A program made the translations under genes and the position numbers. This document shows, piece after piece, positions 1 through 8,757 of a stretch of 64,000 nucleotides of DNA. The DNA is taken from assembly GCA_937923745.1 (NCBI GenBank), contig CALDUO010000070.1:1-64000 (forward strand), read 5' to 3'. The notes beneath the pieces were generated by a model, which was not told where the DNA came from, searched no databases, and was given only the letters and a program-made list of their open reading frames with translations. This DNA comes from an uncultured Granulosicoccaceae bacterium (lineage in GTDB: Bacteria; Pseudomonadota; Gammaproteobacteria; Granulosicoccales; Granulosicoccaceae). The stretch's first letter is position 1. Each line of letters starts with the position of its first letter.

Positions 1-1
1 A

Positions 2-163
2 TTTGTACAACAGGCTCGCGGCACAGACCCCTTCGGTCATCACACTCACCGGCAGCGTACGACCACACGATTGTCTGCCGAGAGTATCGAATTTCGTGAT
101 CTTGCCAATAGCCGACTGCAGGACATATTCTATGCAGGCGCGACCAAAAAACGGAATTTCTGA
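2..163 (+). CDS. Possible 3' end of an unidentified gene, cut by the left edge
   Basis: The second reading frame is open from the first bases of the window to a TGA at 161-163, giving 53 codons with ordinary composition (it includes HHTHRQRTTTRLSAESIEF and ends ATKKRNF). No other frame in this stretch looks more protein-like; the overlapping frame starting at base 3 gives a Cys/Arg-rich sequence typical of an out-of-frame shadow. I do not recognise the family, so this is offered only as a probable truncated C-terminus. Confidence 0.3.
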   Translation, partial: FVQQARGTDPFGHHTHRQRTTTRLSAESIEFRDLANSRLQDIFYAGATKKRNF

Positions 164-464
164 CCTGGTCGACGCTCGATACACCCGATGGTTATGCTCC
201 GCCTTTGCTGTGGTACACCCAACTGCCGGGCAGTATTGAGCGAGTTACCTGCTCGGCGGATAAGAGCGGCCACTTATCTGGCGCTCTTATCTGGTGCTCT
301 TATCTGGTGCATTTATTTGGTGCATTTATTTGGGCATGAGCCGACTAATGCATACCCCAACGCCAAGCACATGGTCTAAATGCTATCCCCATACAAAATC
401 AGTGACAATATCAATGACCGCTACCGGCACGACATTGACTACGGGCTAACACCGGGTTTTAACT
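164..464. other. Non-coding stretch with a 13-bp tandem array
   Basis: No convincing gene lies between the possible truncated gene at the left edge and the dehydrogenase at 465. The only structure seen is the imperfect array at 273-335, listed separately. A promoter for the downstream gene is expected here but no clear -35/-10 pair stands out. Confidence 0.5.
273..335. repeat. 13-bp imperfect tandem array, about 5 units
   Basis: Units run cttatctggcg, ctcttatctggtg (twice), catttatttggtg, catttatttgggc. Neighbouring units are most alike and drift along the array, as expected from stepwise duplication. It is non-coding. Confidence 0.85.
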
Positions 465-1337
465 ATGAGCATAAATAACAGCACCGGCAGTAGCACCGGC
501 AACGGGATATCGCCACAGTCAGTCGTGGTCGCTGGCTGTGGGGCAATGGGCTACCCGATGGCGTTGCAGTTACTTGACCACGGGCATACAGTGTCCGGCT
601 TTGATGTGCGGCCCACTGCCACACTGCTGCCTGAAAACAGCTCGGCATCACCATTCCCGTTTTTAACCACGCTTGATGATCTGTCAGCCGAGCAGATTTT
701 ATGGGTGGTGGTACGTGACGAAGCAGAGATCACAGCGCTGTGTTTTGACGAGCAGGCTGTGTTTCGGCAAGCGCAGTATCCATCGACAGTGGTGATCTCA
801 TCGACCGTCTCACCCCGATACATTCACAGACTCAACGAACTGTTACCAACCAACGTCACCTTGATCGATGCGCCAATGTCCGGGGCACCTTATGCTGCAA
901 AAGCAGGCACGTTGACGTTTATGGTCGGCGGCTCAACAGATGCCATCGGGGCTATTCGTCCCTGTTTGGATGCAATGGGAAACCACGTACACCATGTCGG
1001 ACCGGTGGGCGCGGGTATGTTGATAAAGGTTATGAACAACTATGTCGCCGCGGCCAGTGTTGTTGCTGTACGTCGCAGTCTGGACCGCGCTGCAGCCAAT
1101 GGTGTTGACAGCGACCTGTTACTGACCATTATGTCGCAAAGCTCCGGCGCCACTTGGTACGGTGATCACGCGAATGAGATTGAATGGGCGCAGCAGCATT
1201 ATGACCCTGCCAACACCATTGGCATTTTGGAAAAAGACGTGCAGTGTTCGCTAGGCACAGACCTGGTGACCACCGACGCTTTTGACCAGGCATTGTTACT
1301 TGCATTAAAGCAGCTGCCACACTGGCCAAAACGTTAA
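465..1337 (+). CDS. NAD(P)-dependent beta-hydroxyacid dehydrogenase (3-hydroxyisobutyrate dehydrogenase family)
   Basis: A 290-residue cytoplasmic oxidoreductase that should oxidise a beta-hydroxyacid with NAD(P)+. After a Ser/Thr/Gly-rich leader of about 18 residues comes the Rossmann motif GCGAMGYPMA. The substrate-binding signature DAPMSGAPYAAKAGTLTFM follows near residue 137, and the catalytic lysine lies in GAGMLIKVMNN, the family's KxxxN motif. The length matches the family (about 290-300). The gene stands alone on the plus strand, converging on the aldolase-like gene at 1412. The exact substrate (3-hydroxyisobutyrate, tartronate semialdehyde, threonate or other) cannot be read from sequence. 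Family assignment is secure, specificity unknown. Confidence 0.85.
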   Translation: MSINNSTGSSTGNGISPQSVVVAGCGAMGYPMALQLLDHGHTVSGFDVRPTATLLPENSSASPFPFLTTLDDLSAEQILWVVVRDEAEITALCFDEQAVFRQAQYPSTVVISSTVSPRYIHRLNELLPTNVTLIDAPMSGAPYAAKAGTLTFMVGGSTDAIGAIRPCLDAMGNHVHHVGPVGAGMLIKVMNNYVAAASVVAVRRSLDRAAANGVDSDLLLTIMSQSSGATWYGDHANEIEWAQQHYDPANTIGILEKDVQCSLGTDLVTTDAFDQALLLALKQLPHWPKR

Positions 1338-1411
1338 TTTATTTGTAGTTATTTGGCCACGGCGCTCCTCAAACGCGCGCTAACTGACCACCGCGTTGAT
1401 GCAGCCAAGCA

Positions 1412-2392
1412 CTACCCGGCCAGTAACACAGGGTCGGTTACCTGACTGTCCTGCGCCATCGCAAGCAACGGTTTTTTACCGGTATCTTGTAAATGACGGT
1501 GGTAGTCAGTGACAGCGGCGTCCGGCAACAGCTTACCGACAATAACCGCTCGCATGAGACGCACCAGTTCAAGCGGGGCCTCTGCCTGATTGATTTTACG
1601 ACCAAACAATGCAACTCTGGCACCAGCGCTACTGGCTTGATGCAGGAGTTCGAAGGTGTCTCTGGTTGTACCTTTGGCACCACCAAGAATACCGGTGATA
1701 AGCCGGGTTGGATCATAGGCACATAATTCTGACATGGCCTTGTGCCCATTAAACTGAATTTTTAGAAACTGTGGTGCATCCTCCCGTGTGACGCCTGCAA
1801 CCGCCTTGATAATCATGTCATTGATATAATGGCCGAGGTCGCGCTCGTTTATACCAATATCAAATGCCGGATTAAACACCTCCAAAAAGTGATTAATACC
1901 GGTACGACGCACCGATTTGCGGAAGTGCTTATAGGCTTCAAGGCTGGCAAGGTCTGCTGCCAACTGATTGGAAAACGTCATGGAGTAGAGCCCCAGCGAG
2001 GCAAGCGGTGCAACAGCAGACAGGTGCGCACTGGCAAACGGCACAGATGGAGACTCGCGATACCGTCCACCTCGAGCCATCCAGATATCAGTCGTGTCAT
2101 TGAGCCGTACTGCCGGCGTCACCGCACTGTCGCTGAACAGTTTTTCTTCACTGAGAATATCAAGTGACGAGGCTGAGAGCAGCATAATGTCAACCAGCCC
2201 GGAGGTTGTCATCTCCCGTATGGCCTGCAAATGTTGCTCGCGGGTTTTGAGCGTTCCGTCAACGGTTGTACCCGGTGCTGTCACACCAAAGGCCATATCA
2301 CCGTCTTTGGCATCGGCTATAATAAAATCGTTAGGATCTTGACTACCGCTGCTGATACGCGCCAATCGCGAATCCAGAGTTTTATCAACCAT
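1412..2392 (-). CDS. Aldolase-like beta/alpha-barrel protein of unknown substrate
   Basis: About 326 residues without signal peptide or membrane segment. Features of class I aldolase-like TIM barrels are visible: a probable Schiff-base lysine in FLKIQFNGHKAM and a phosphate-loop-like GILGGAKGTTRDTFELLHQA followed by GARVALFGRKI, reminiscent of the DeoC/LacD superfamily. A GTG six bases upstream (2398) is in frame; I chose the ATG at 2392. The gene is divergent from the Gfo/Idh/MocA dehydrogenase at 2441, with under 50 bp between them, so both promoters must be compact or shared. Inference: the pair may act on the same sugar or polyol derivative. I do not recognise a named enzyme. Confidence 0.6.
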   Translation of the reverse strand: MVDKTLDSRLARISSGSQDPNDFIIADAKDGDMAFGVTAPGTTVDGTLKTREQHLQAIREMTTSGLVDIMLLSASSLDILSEEKLFSDSAVTPAVRLNDTTDIWMARGGRYRESPSVPFASAHLSAVAPLASLGLYSMTFSNQLAADLASLEAYKHFRKSVRRTGINHFLEVFNPAFDIGINERDLGHYINDMIIKAVAGVTREDAPQFLKIQFNGHKAMSELCAYDPTRLITGILGGAKGTTRDTFELLHQASSAGARVALFGRKINQAEAPLELVRLMRAVIVGKLLPDAAVTDYHRHLQDTGKKPLLAMAQDSQVTDPVLLAG

Positions 2393-2440
2393 ACTCACAC
2401 AGTCCTGACATTCAATGACAAAGGCTTACCCTGACACACA

Positions 2441-3505
2441 ATGAATAACGAATCCAGCATCAGCGTTGCGGTTATCGGTTTAGGTTATTTCAGTCAGTTT
2501 CACCTTAACGCCTGGCAAAACATCGACGGCTGCCGGATCACGGCAGTGTGCGACAGCAATGAGTCCACGCTAAACACGGTGGCTGCAGATATCGATGCAC
2601 AGGCCAGCAAACACACCGTTAAAACCTACACAAACGCCGTCACCCTGCTGAATGAACAGCACGCTGATATTGTAGACCTTGTCGTGCCACCACCAGCGCA
2701 TGCCAACCTGATAAGGGCGGCGCTAAAACCGGGCCGTCTGATCATTTGCCAAAAACCGTTTTGCGTCTCTTATGACGAGGCACGCCGTATTTGCGATGAA
2801 GCAACAGCCGCTGATACCACCGTTATTATTCATGAAAATTTCAGATTCCAGCCGTGGTACCGGCAAATCAAACACTGTGTCGATACAGGGTTGCTCGGGT
2901 CACTGTACCAATGTCGGTTTGCGTTACGACCGGGCGATGGCCAAGGTGCGGATGCCTATCTTGCCAGGCAACCTGTCTTTCAAACGATGCCACGATTGCT
3001 GATTCACGAAACCGGGGTACATTTTATTGATCTCTTTCGATGGTTACTCGGACCAGTGACGTCCGTGTATGCTGATTTGCGCCGTTTAAATCCGGTCATC
3101 CGTGGTGAAGACGATGGTCTGCTGATCCTGCAACACGCCAACGGCGTACGTTCGGTGTTCGACGGCAATCGTCTGGTCGATCATGTGGCAAGCAATACCC
3201 GCCTGACGATGGGCGAATTGACGGTCGAGGGTGAAAAAGGCGTCATTACCCTTAACGGTGAGGGCCAAATTATGTTTCGGGCGCTCGGTGCGCAGACGAC
3301 CGAGACTATCGCCATTGAATGGCCGGTCAATCAGGATGTCTTCGGGGGTGGTTGTGTCGAATGGCTGATTCAACATGCGGTTAATGCTTACCGGAGCCAA
3401 CAACCCTATGAAAATACCGCAGAAGATTACCTGGATGTTGTCAGAGCCACTGAGGCAGCTTATGAGTCTGCGCGACAGGCTAGACGTATCGATCTACTGG
3501 ACTAG
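2441..3505 (+). CDS. Gfo/Idh/MocA family NAD(P)-dependent oxidoreductase
   Basis: 354 residues with the typical two-domain layout. An N-terminal Rossmann fold starts at VAVIGLGYFSQFHLNAW. The family's EKP motif appears as QKP (IICQKPFCVSYDEA), which carries the conserved lysine but replaces the usual glutamate. The C-terminal alpha/beta domain includes LIHETGVHFIDLFRWLLG, the region that supplies the active-site histidine and aspartate. Family members oxidise or reduce sugars, inositols or sugar acids with NAD(P). It is divergent from the aldolase-like gene, which suggests a shared carbohydrate pathway; the substrate cannot be inferred. Confidence 0.85.
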   Translation: MNNESSISVAVIGLGYFSQFHLNAWQNIDGCRITAVCDSNESTLNTVAADIDAQASKHTVKTYTNAVTLLNEQHADIVDLVVPPPAHANLIRAALKPGRLIICQKPFCVSYDEARRICDEATAADTTVIIHENFRFQPWYRQIKHCVDTGLLGSLYQCRFALRPGDGQGADAYLARQPVFQTMPRLLIHETGVHFIDLFRWLLGPVTSVYADLRRLNPVIRGEDDGLLILQHANGVRSVFDGNRLVDHVASNTRLTMGELTVEGEKGVITLNGEGQIMFRALGAQTTETIAIEWPVNQDVFGGGCVEWLIQHAVNAYRSQQPYENTAEDYLDVVRATEAAYESARQARRIDLLD

Positions 3506-3696
3506 TCGATCTAGTAGACTTATCATCTGATCGATACCCAATGATGCGTGACAGTCCCGCAGCTAGGCTTCTCTCTGATTCAAGCATACACTCACCTCTC
3601 ACCTCTCTGACTTACGCCCCTGATCTCACGACCCTGATCTCGGCCTCTGGTCTCGTGTCCTTGGCTCAACCCCCGGGTAATCGGTAGAGAGCAGGC

Positions 3697-3730
3697 AAAA
3701 AAAAGCCCGGACAGCAAGGCTGCCCGGGCT
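3697..3730 (-). terminator. Rho-independent terminator of the binding-protein gene
   Basis: On the minus strand a G+C-rich stem (AGCCCGG with CCGGGCT, extended by GCTG/CAGC around one mismatch) is followed by a run of eight T. It lies about 50 bp past the stop codon of the gene at 3779-4747. Confidence 0.9.
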
Positions 3731-3778
3731 CTCTGTGCATGTCGCCGACCGACAGCGAGGTCGGTGTAGGCGTTATGC

Positions 3779-4747
3779 TTACTTCAGGAACGAAGTATCG
3801 ATGGTTGCTGAGTAATCGTCACGCGCCGGGTTTTCAGGTGTTGCGAATGCATTACCAACAACGCCGATTGCGACACTTGCAAGGCCACCTTCGTTGAAGT
3901 ATTCGTTGAGCTGCTGCTCTGCACTCGGCATAACGAAGTCACTCATCTGAGTCATGGTACCTTCTTCGGTCATACCCGATTCGGTTGCCAGAATACCGAT
4001 TTTGCCTTGGTCAGCTGCGAAAGCTGCGTTGGCTTCTTCGGTAACGTCAAGGAATGCCTTGATCATTTCAGGATTTTCCTGTGCGAATTTTTCAGAGACA
4101 GACACAACGTCAAAGCTGATGATACCAGCGTCAACCATCTCTTCGCTGCTCATCAGCTGGTCGCCAGATTCCAGCATGCTGGCGATAGCCAAACCACCAA
4201 AACCACAGGCCATGACAACACTGCCGTCTGCCAGTGATACAGCGGCGTCAGCCGGTACCTGATCTACGACGGTGATTTTTGAGACGTCGACGTCCAGTGC
4301 ACGCATTTGCATACGGAAGCTGTAGTCAGCCATGGTGGACAGCGGCACTGCAACGGTCTGGCCTTCGAGCTCAGATGCGTTGCTGCTGTCGATGCCAGCA
4401 CCGGTTTTGACCACACAGGGGTTAGCACTGTACTGGACGGCAATCGCGACCATTTTGATCGGAGTGTTTGAGTTAATAGCAGTGATGAACGGTGCGAGAC
4501 CCTGGCTGTATGAAATGTCGATGTCACCAGAGAGCATGGCTTCGGTCATTTGAGTACCTGCTTCGAACGCGGTCCAGTTGACCGGTACGCCCAGCGCGTC
4601 GTCATAAGCACCTTCATTTTTAGCGATCAGGTTGGGGGTTGCCCATTCCAGGAAGTACGCTACGTTGACTTCGTCGGCCGCCTGAACTGCGGTGCTCATG
4701 GAAACAGCAAGCGCCGCAGCTGACAGCGTATTGACTATTTTTTTCAT
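3779..4747 (-). CDS. Periplasmic ABC transporter substrate-binding protein, NMT1/TauA-like
   Basis: A 322-residue secreted binding protein. The start at 4747 gives a classical signal peptide (MKKIVNTLSAAALAVSMS... with cleavage after AVQA) and has GGAG upstream; the longer open frame adds only unlikely N-terminal sequence. The mature part has the NMT1/TauA layout: VNVAYFLEWATPNLIAKNEGA, the ligand-pocket stretch GDIDISYSQGLAPFITA, and the hinge segment LEGQTVAVPLSTMADY. These proteins bind taurine, nitrate, thiamine precursors or similar. No permease or ATPase gene is adjacent, so it is an orphan here. A strong terminator follows, and a perfect 16-bp palindrome lies about 105 nt upstream of the start. 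The ligand is unknown. Confidence 0.85.
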   Translation of the reverse strand: MKKIVNTLSAAALAVSMSTAVQAADEVNVAYFLEWATPNLIAKNEGAYDDALGVPVNWTAFEAGTQMTEAMLSGDIDISYSQGLAPFITAINSNTPIKMVAIAVQYSANPCVVKTGAGIDSSNASELEGQTVAVPLSTMADYSFRMQMRALDVDVSKITVVDQVPADAAVSLADGSVVMACGFGGLAIASMLESGDQLMSSEEMVDAGIISFDVVSVSEKFAQENPEMIKAFLDVTEEANAAFAADQGKIGILATESGMTEEGTMTQMSDFVMPSAEQQLNEYFNEGGLASVAIGVVGNAFATPENPARDDYSATIDTSFLK

Positions 4748-4844
4748 AGTAAGGTTGAAACTCCGGTAATGTTGGTATTTGAAAACACGGACGTGTTTAC
4801 ACCTCTTTGGATGCAACGACTCAGTATCGCAACTTAAGCCGACA

Positions 4845-4860
4845 TTTTCAATTTTGAAAA
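4845..4860 (-). promoter_or_regulatory. Perfect palindrome upstream of the binding-protein gene
   Basis: TTTTCAATTTTGAAAA is a perfect 7-2-7 inverted repeat centred about 105 nt upstream of the start at 4747. Its 12-base core TTCAATTTTGAA recurs at 59548-59559, about 105 nt upstream of the DUF481 gene, which argues for a regulator-binding site. The regulator is not identified. Confidence 0.5.
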
Positions 4861-5025
4861 CGTCTTTTGGTGATCTAAAAAACCGCACCGTTCACACTTT
4901 TTTCGGTATCACACACCTTTCTGCTCCGATTTAATGCGTGGCCTGTCGGTGACAGCGTGTCGGCGACTTCCGGCACCCTTGCAATCTGCTAATCTGTCAG
5001 GTCCTGTTACTGGATTCTGCGCCCC

Positions 5026-6027
5026 ATGCTCGCCCACGATCACCACAAACAGAGCCTGAATGGCCTCAGAGCGGCGCTGTATGACTGGCATACGCCAACC
5101 ATCAGACGGGTGCTCACCGATTTGTTCGCCCCTGACGCCACTGTGCAGCTGTGTCACCCGTTCGAAGCACTGGCAGGTCCGGTCGGGCTGTTGGAGCAAG
5201 CGCTGTTACCGCTACGACACGCAATACCCGATCTCGAGCGACGTGATTACATTGTCATCTCAGGTACCTCGGTCGATGGCGGTGACTGGGTCGGTTGTGC
5301 GGGCTATTACACCGGATTGTTTGCTCACCCGTGGCTCGGCATTCCACCCACTCACCGCCAGATCGGCATGCGGTTTCACGAGTTTTATCGGTTGGTTGAT
5401 CATCGGGTGGTTGAGATGCAGGCAATCTGGGATATTCCGGAGCTGATGATGCAGGCCGGTGTCTGGCCAATGGGGCCATCACTCGGGCGGGAATGGCAGG
5501 TGCCGGGCCCGGCCACTCAAGATGGCCTTGTGCAGGGACCTCGTGACGACACGATGACCGAGGCTGCATTACAACGGGTGCTGGCCATGTTGATTGACAT
5601 GGGTAAACATCCGCGGGAACCGGTTGAGGCGATGCGACTTGATACCCACTGGCACCCGTCTTTTAGCTGGTACGGACCAGCTGGTATCGGTACTTCGCGC
5701 GGTATCGACGGGTTCAGGCATTGCCACCAGATTCCGTTTTTGACGGCGATGCCTGATCGTCGCGGTGGCTACGATGGACAGGGCGCTTTTTTTGCCGAAA
5801 ACCGGTACGTGGCTGTGACCGGCTGGCCCGGCATGTCCATGACACTGACGGGCAGTGGCTGGCTGGGTATTGCTGCAACCCAACAGCCGTTGACCATGCG
5901 ATCCCTCGATTTCTGGCGCGTGGAGCACGACAGAATACGAGAGAACTGGGTACTCATTGATTTACTGAATATCTGGCAGCAGGTCGGGGTTGATGTGCTC
6001 GCGCGTATGGAATCAATGCAACACTAG
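5026..6027 (+). CDS. Tandem SnoaL-like (NTF2-fold) protein
   Basis: 333 residues that look like two NTF2/SnoaL-type domains in tandem, about 20-160 and 190-325. Each half contains the pattern of this fold: an acidic residue and histidine near a Trp/Tyr (VQLCHPFEALAGPVGLLEQ in the first, DTHWHPSFSWYGPAGIG in the second), then beta strands ending in a hydrophobic-Arg motif (FHEFYRLVDHRVVEMQAIWD and LDFWRVEHDRIRENWVLID). SnoaL-like ester cyclases and epoxide hydrolases use an Asp/His pair, but many members are uncharacterised. No signal peptide. It stands alone between the binding protein and the convergent kef genes. Function unknown. Confidence 0.7.
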   Translation: MLAHDHHKQSLNGLRAALYDWHTPTIRRVLTDLFAPDATVQLCHPFEALAGPVGLLEQALLPLRHAIPDLERRDYIVISGTSVDGGDWVGCAGYYTGLFAHPWLGIPPTHRQIGMRFHEFYRLVDHRVVEMQAIWDIPELMMQAGVWPMGPSLGREWQVPGPATQDGLVQGPRDDTMTEAALQRVLAMLIDMGKHPREPVEAMRLDTHWHPSFSWYGPAGIGTSRGIDGFRHCHQIPFLTAMPDRRGGYDGQGAFFAENRYVAVTGWPGMSMTLTGSGWLGIAATQQPLTMRSLDFWRVEHDRIRENWVLIDLLNIWQQVGVDVLARMESMQH

Positions 6028-6083
6028 CCCGTGACTGTCATCACTGCACCCGGTCGGTCTTAGGCCCGTCAGTCCTGCGACGG

Positions 6084-7973
6084 CTACTGGTTTTTCGGTA
6101 CATCTTTTTGCGTGGGCGGCACCCAACCCCGGGCGCTACGCGAACTCATCGAACCTTGTCGACCCAACATACGCTGACGTTGTATCGCACCAAGCTCTTT
6201 CACCTTGTCCACATACTCCGTGTTTTCACTCAACGGTACATCAGCGCGATATAACGGGGCCACCGTACGTAACATGTATTTATCATGCTCTACAAATTCC
6301 TGCGCTTTCAGTTCTGCATCGTACGGGTGATACCCTAACCCCTCGAGTGCCGATCGGCCCGCTCTGACAGCGCTGTCAAAATACTCCCGAATGATATCGT
6401 TGGCACCGGCTGCATACAGCTCATACACGTGGGTGCGATCGAATGCACGAGTGACAATATGAATGTGCGGGAAATTATGATGGACATACTGCACAAGCCC
6501 GGTGGTCTGCTCACGATCATCGATTGCGATAACTAACATAGCGGCTGACTCTATGCCCGCTGCGTGTAAGAGATCTGGCCGGGTGGCATCACCAAAAAAG
6601 ACTTTGACATCAAAGGTGCGCAGCAATTCCAGTTGTGCCGAGCTGTGATCCAACACCACAGTAGATACCCCGGCACCCAACAACAACCGGTTGATGATGC
6701 CACCAAACCGACCATGGCCTGCAACAATGACCGTGCCTGGTGTGTCTATGGTATCGGCCTCACGTGACTGAACCACGGCAGAGCGAGGCACGATGACACG
6801 GTCATACACGATAAAAAGCAATGGTGTCAGTAACATCGACAGTGCCACTACCAACAGTAATTGGTCAGCAAACGCCTGCGGTATCACAGCATTGGCCACC
6901 GTAAATGACAACAACACAAAACCAAATTCACCGGCTTGCGCAAGACTCAATGCCATCAGCCATCGGTTGGCGCCAGTGACTTTAAAAAAGCCACCGAGCA
7001 CCCACACCACAGTAAATTTAATGAGCATCAGACCCACAGTTAACCCAACGATAAAACCCACATTATCGAACAGCAACGCGAAGTTAATTCCGGCACCAAC
7101 CGTCATAAAGAAAAGACCAAGCAACAGCCCTTTAAACGGTTCGATATCGCTCTCCAACTCGTGTCGGTATTCACTGTTGGCCAGCACCACACCCGCCAAA
7201 AACGTACCGAGCGCAGGCGACAAACCCACAAAGGACATGAGTAGTGCAATACCAATGACCATGAGCAATGCCGTCGCCACGAAGAGCTCACGTAATTTAG
7301 CGACAGCAATAAACCGGAATACCGGTCGGGTCAGATAACTGCCACCGATAATAACCGCTGCAATTGCTGCCAACGTCAGTACCGTGCGTTGCCAGCCTGC
7401 CAGTGTCTCAATAAAGCCGTGTCCACCATGATCATCGCCGACCGCCACGTCGCTAAGTTCCGGAAGCGCCAGTAATGGTATTAACGCCAGCATGGGAATA
7501 ACGGCAATATCCTGAAACAGCAATATCGAAAATGCACCTTGGCCACCGTCACATTTGAGCAGACCTTTTTCGTTGAGTGTCTGCAACACAATTGCCGTCG
7601 AAGACAACGCCAACACCAAACCCGTAGCCAGCGCGACTGACCAGACCTGCCCAATCGCCAGCGCAGCACCCATCACCAAGGCTGTTGTGACAAGCACCTG
7701 CAAACCACCCAAGCCCAACAGCCGGGCCTTCATTTGCCACAATAGTCGGGGTTCCAATTCAAGACCGACCAGAAACAGCATCATCACCACACCGAATTCT
7801 GCGAAATGCTGAAGGCTGACAACATCGACCTGCAGCGTGACAAGTAAAGGACTAATCACAATGCCTGCTATCAAATAACCCAGCACCGAGCCCAGCCCTA
7901 ACTTTGATGCAATGGGCACGGCAATGACACCGGCGATCAAAAATACAAACGCAAGTAACAGGAAACTACCCAT
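6084..7973 (-). CDS. kefC: Glutathione-gated-type K+ efflux antiporter (KefB/KefC family)
   Basis: About 629 residues. The N-terminal 390 residues form a CPA2 monovalent cation:proton antiporter with about 12 membrane segments and the GLELEPRLLW loop typical of Kef proteins. The cytosolic RCK/TrkA-N domain begins at TVIVAGHGRFG, a dinucleotide-binding glycine motif, and is followed by a short tail. KefB/C exchange K+ for H+ and protect against electrophiles. I chose the ATG at 7973, which overlaps the upstream kefG-like stop by 8 bp and indicates translational coupling; an in-frame GTG at 7985 is possible. Whether glutathione adducts really gate it cannot be read from sequence. Confidence 0.88.
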   Translation of the reverse strand: MGSFLLLAFVFLIAGVIAVPIASKLGLGSVLGYLIAGIVISPLLVTLQVDVVSLQHFAEFGVVMMLFLVGLELEPRLLWQMKARLLGLGGLQVLVTTALVMGAALAIGQVWSVALATGLVLALSSTAIVLQTLNEKGLLKCDGGQGAFSILLFQDIAVIPMLALIPLLALPELSDVAVGDDHGGHGFIETLAGWQRTVLTLAAIAAVIIGGSYLTRPVFRFIAVAKLRELFVATALLMVIGIALLMSFVGLSPALGTFLAGVVLANSEYRHELESDIEPFKGLLLGLFFMTVGAGINFALLFDNVGFIVGLTVGLMLIKFTVVWVLGGFFKVTGANRWLMALSLAQAGEFGFVLLSFTVANAVIPQAFADQLLLVVALSMLLTPLLFIVYDRVIVPRSAVVQSREADTIDTPGTVIVAGHGRFGGIINRLLLGAGVSTVVLDHSSAQLELLRTFDVKVFFGDATRPDLLHAAGIESAAMLVIAIDDREQTTGLVQYVHHNFPHIHIVTRAFDRTHVYELYAAGANDIIREYFDSAVRAGRSALEGLGYHPYDAELKAQEFVEHDKYMLRTVAPLYRADVPLSENTEYVDKVKELGAIQRQRMLGRQGSMSSRSARGWVPPTQKDVPKNQ

Positions 7974-8625
7974 GCGTCTGATCACCTTTATTCGCAGCGG
8001 CTACTGACCGCAGGTGCTGCGCCTGCACGATGTGCGACGCGTCTTTATCGACGCTGTATTGATCATCACGCAACGCGGCCAATAGTCCGGTGAATCCGGC
8101 TATGTGGTTTGCCGATGTTGATGTTGGTTCAGCCTGCTCGTTGGCGGCGTCGTGCTGTTCGGTGTGTAGCGCACCATACAGTACATACGGGGGCGCAAAA
8201 CGCATATGACATAGCCTTGCTGTCTGCTGCAGTGGTGTCAGGAAAGTGAGTAACCCGTGACGCTGATAACCGATGTCGGTGTAGGCATCTTCGGGACCGG
8301 CAGCGGTGATTGCCAGTTGCAGGACCTTACCGGAGAGCGCTGTGCCGCCGGCACCATAGGCAAAACCGTGTTCGAAAACGAGGTCTATCCACTCTTTGAC
8401 AAGCGACGGTGTTGAATACCAGAACAACGGAAACTGCAGCACAATAACGTCATGATTTCGAAGTCGTTCCTGTTCGCGATCAATATTGATATCAAATCGC
8501 GGGTATTCAGCGTAGAGGTCAACAACCGTGATGTCGGTAAGCGCTGATGCCGCCTGAAACATGTGACGGTTAACCCGGGAATAACGCTGTCCGGGGTGCG
8601 CATAATAGAGGATTACAGATGCCAT
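7966..8625 (-). CDS. Kef ancillary NAD(P)H:quinone oxidoreductase (KefF/KefG-like)
   Basis: 219 residues of the flavodoxin-like NAD(P)H:quinone reductase family. It starts VILYYAHPGQRYSRVN, has the FMN-pocket motif FPLFWYSTPSLVKEWID and the following VFEHGFAYGAGGTALSGK. KefF and KefG are cytosolic partners required for full KefC/KefB activity, and the gene directly precedes and overlaps the kefC-like gene, so the assignment is supported by both motif and context. The C-terminal 40 residues are Ala/Gln/Ser-rich and longer than in the enteric proteins. KefF versus KefG cannot be decided. Confidence 0.85.
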   Translation of the reverse strand: MASVILYYAHPGQRYSRVNRHMFQAASALTDITVVDLYAEYPRFDINIDREQERLRNHDVIVLQFPLFWYSTPSLVKEWIDLVFEHGFAYGAGGTALSGKVLQLAITAAGPEDAYTDIGYQRHGLLTFLTPLQQTARLCHMRFAPPYVLYGALHTEQHDAANEQAEPTSTSANHIAGFTGLLAALRDDQYSVDKDASHIVQAQHLRSVAAANKGDQTHG

Positions 8626-8757
8626 CCATCATTGAAACACCCGCGACTTGTATCTGTCAATTGAGTCGAGTACGGTGCCAATATAACAACATCGCATCAC
8701 AACTTCGTATCACAACGTCGTAGCAAGTCGACGTATTAACTACAGGACACTACCGCC

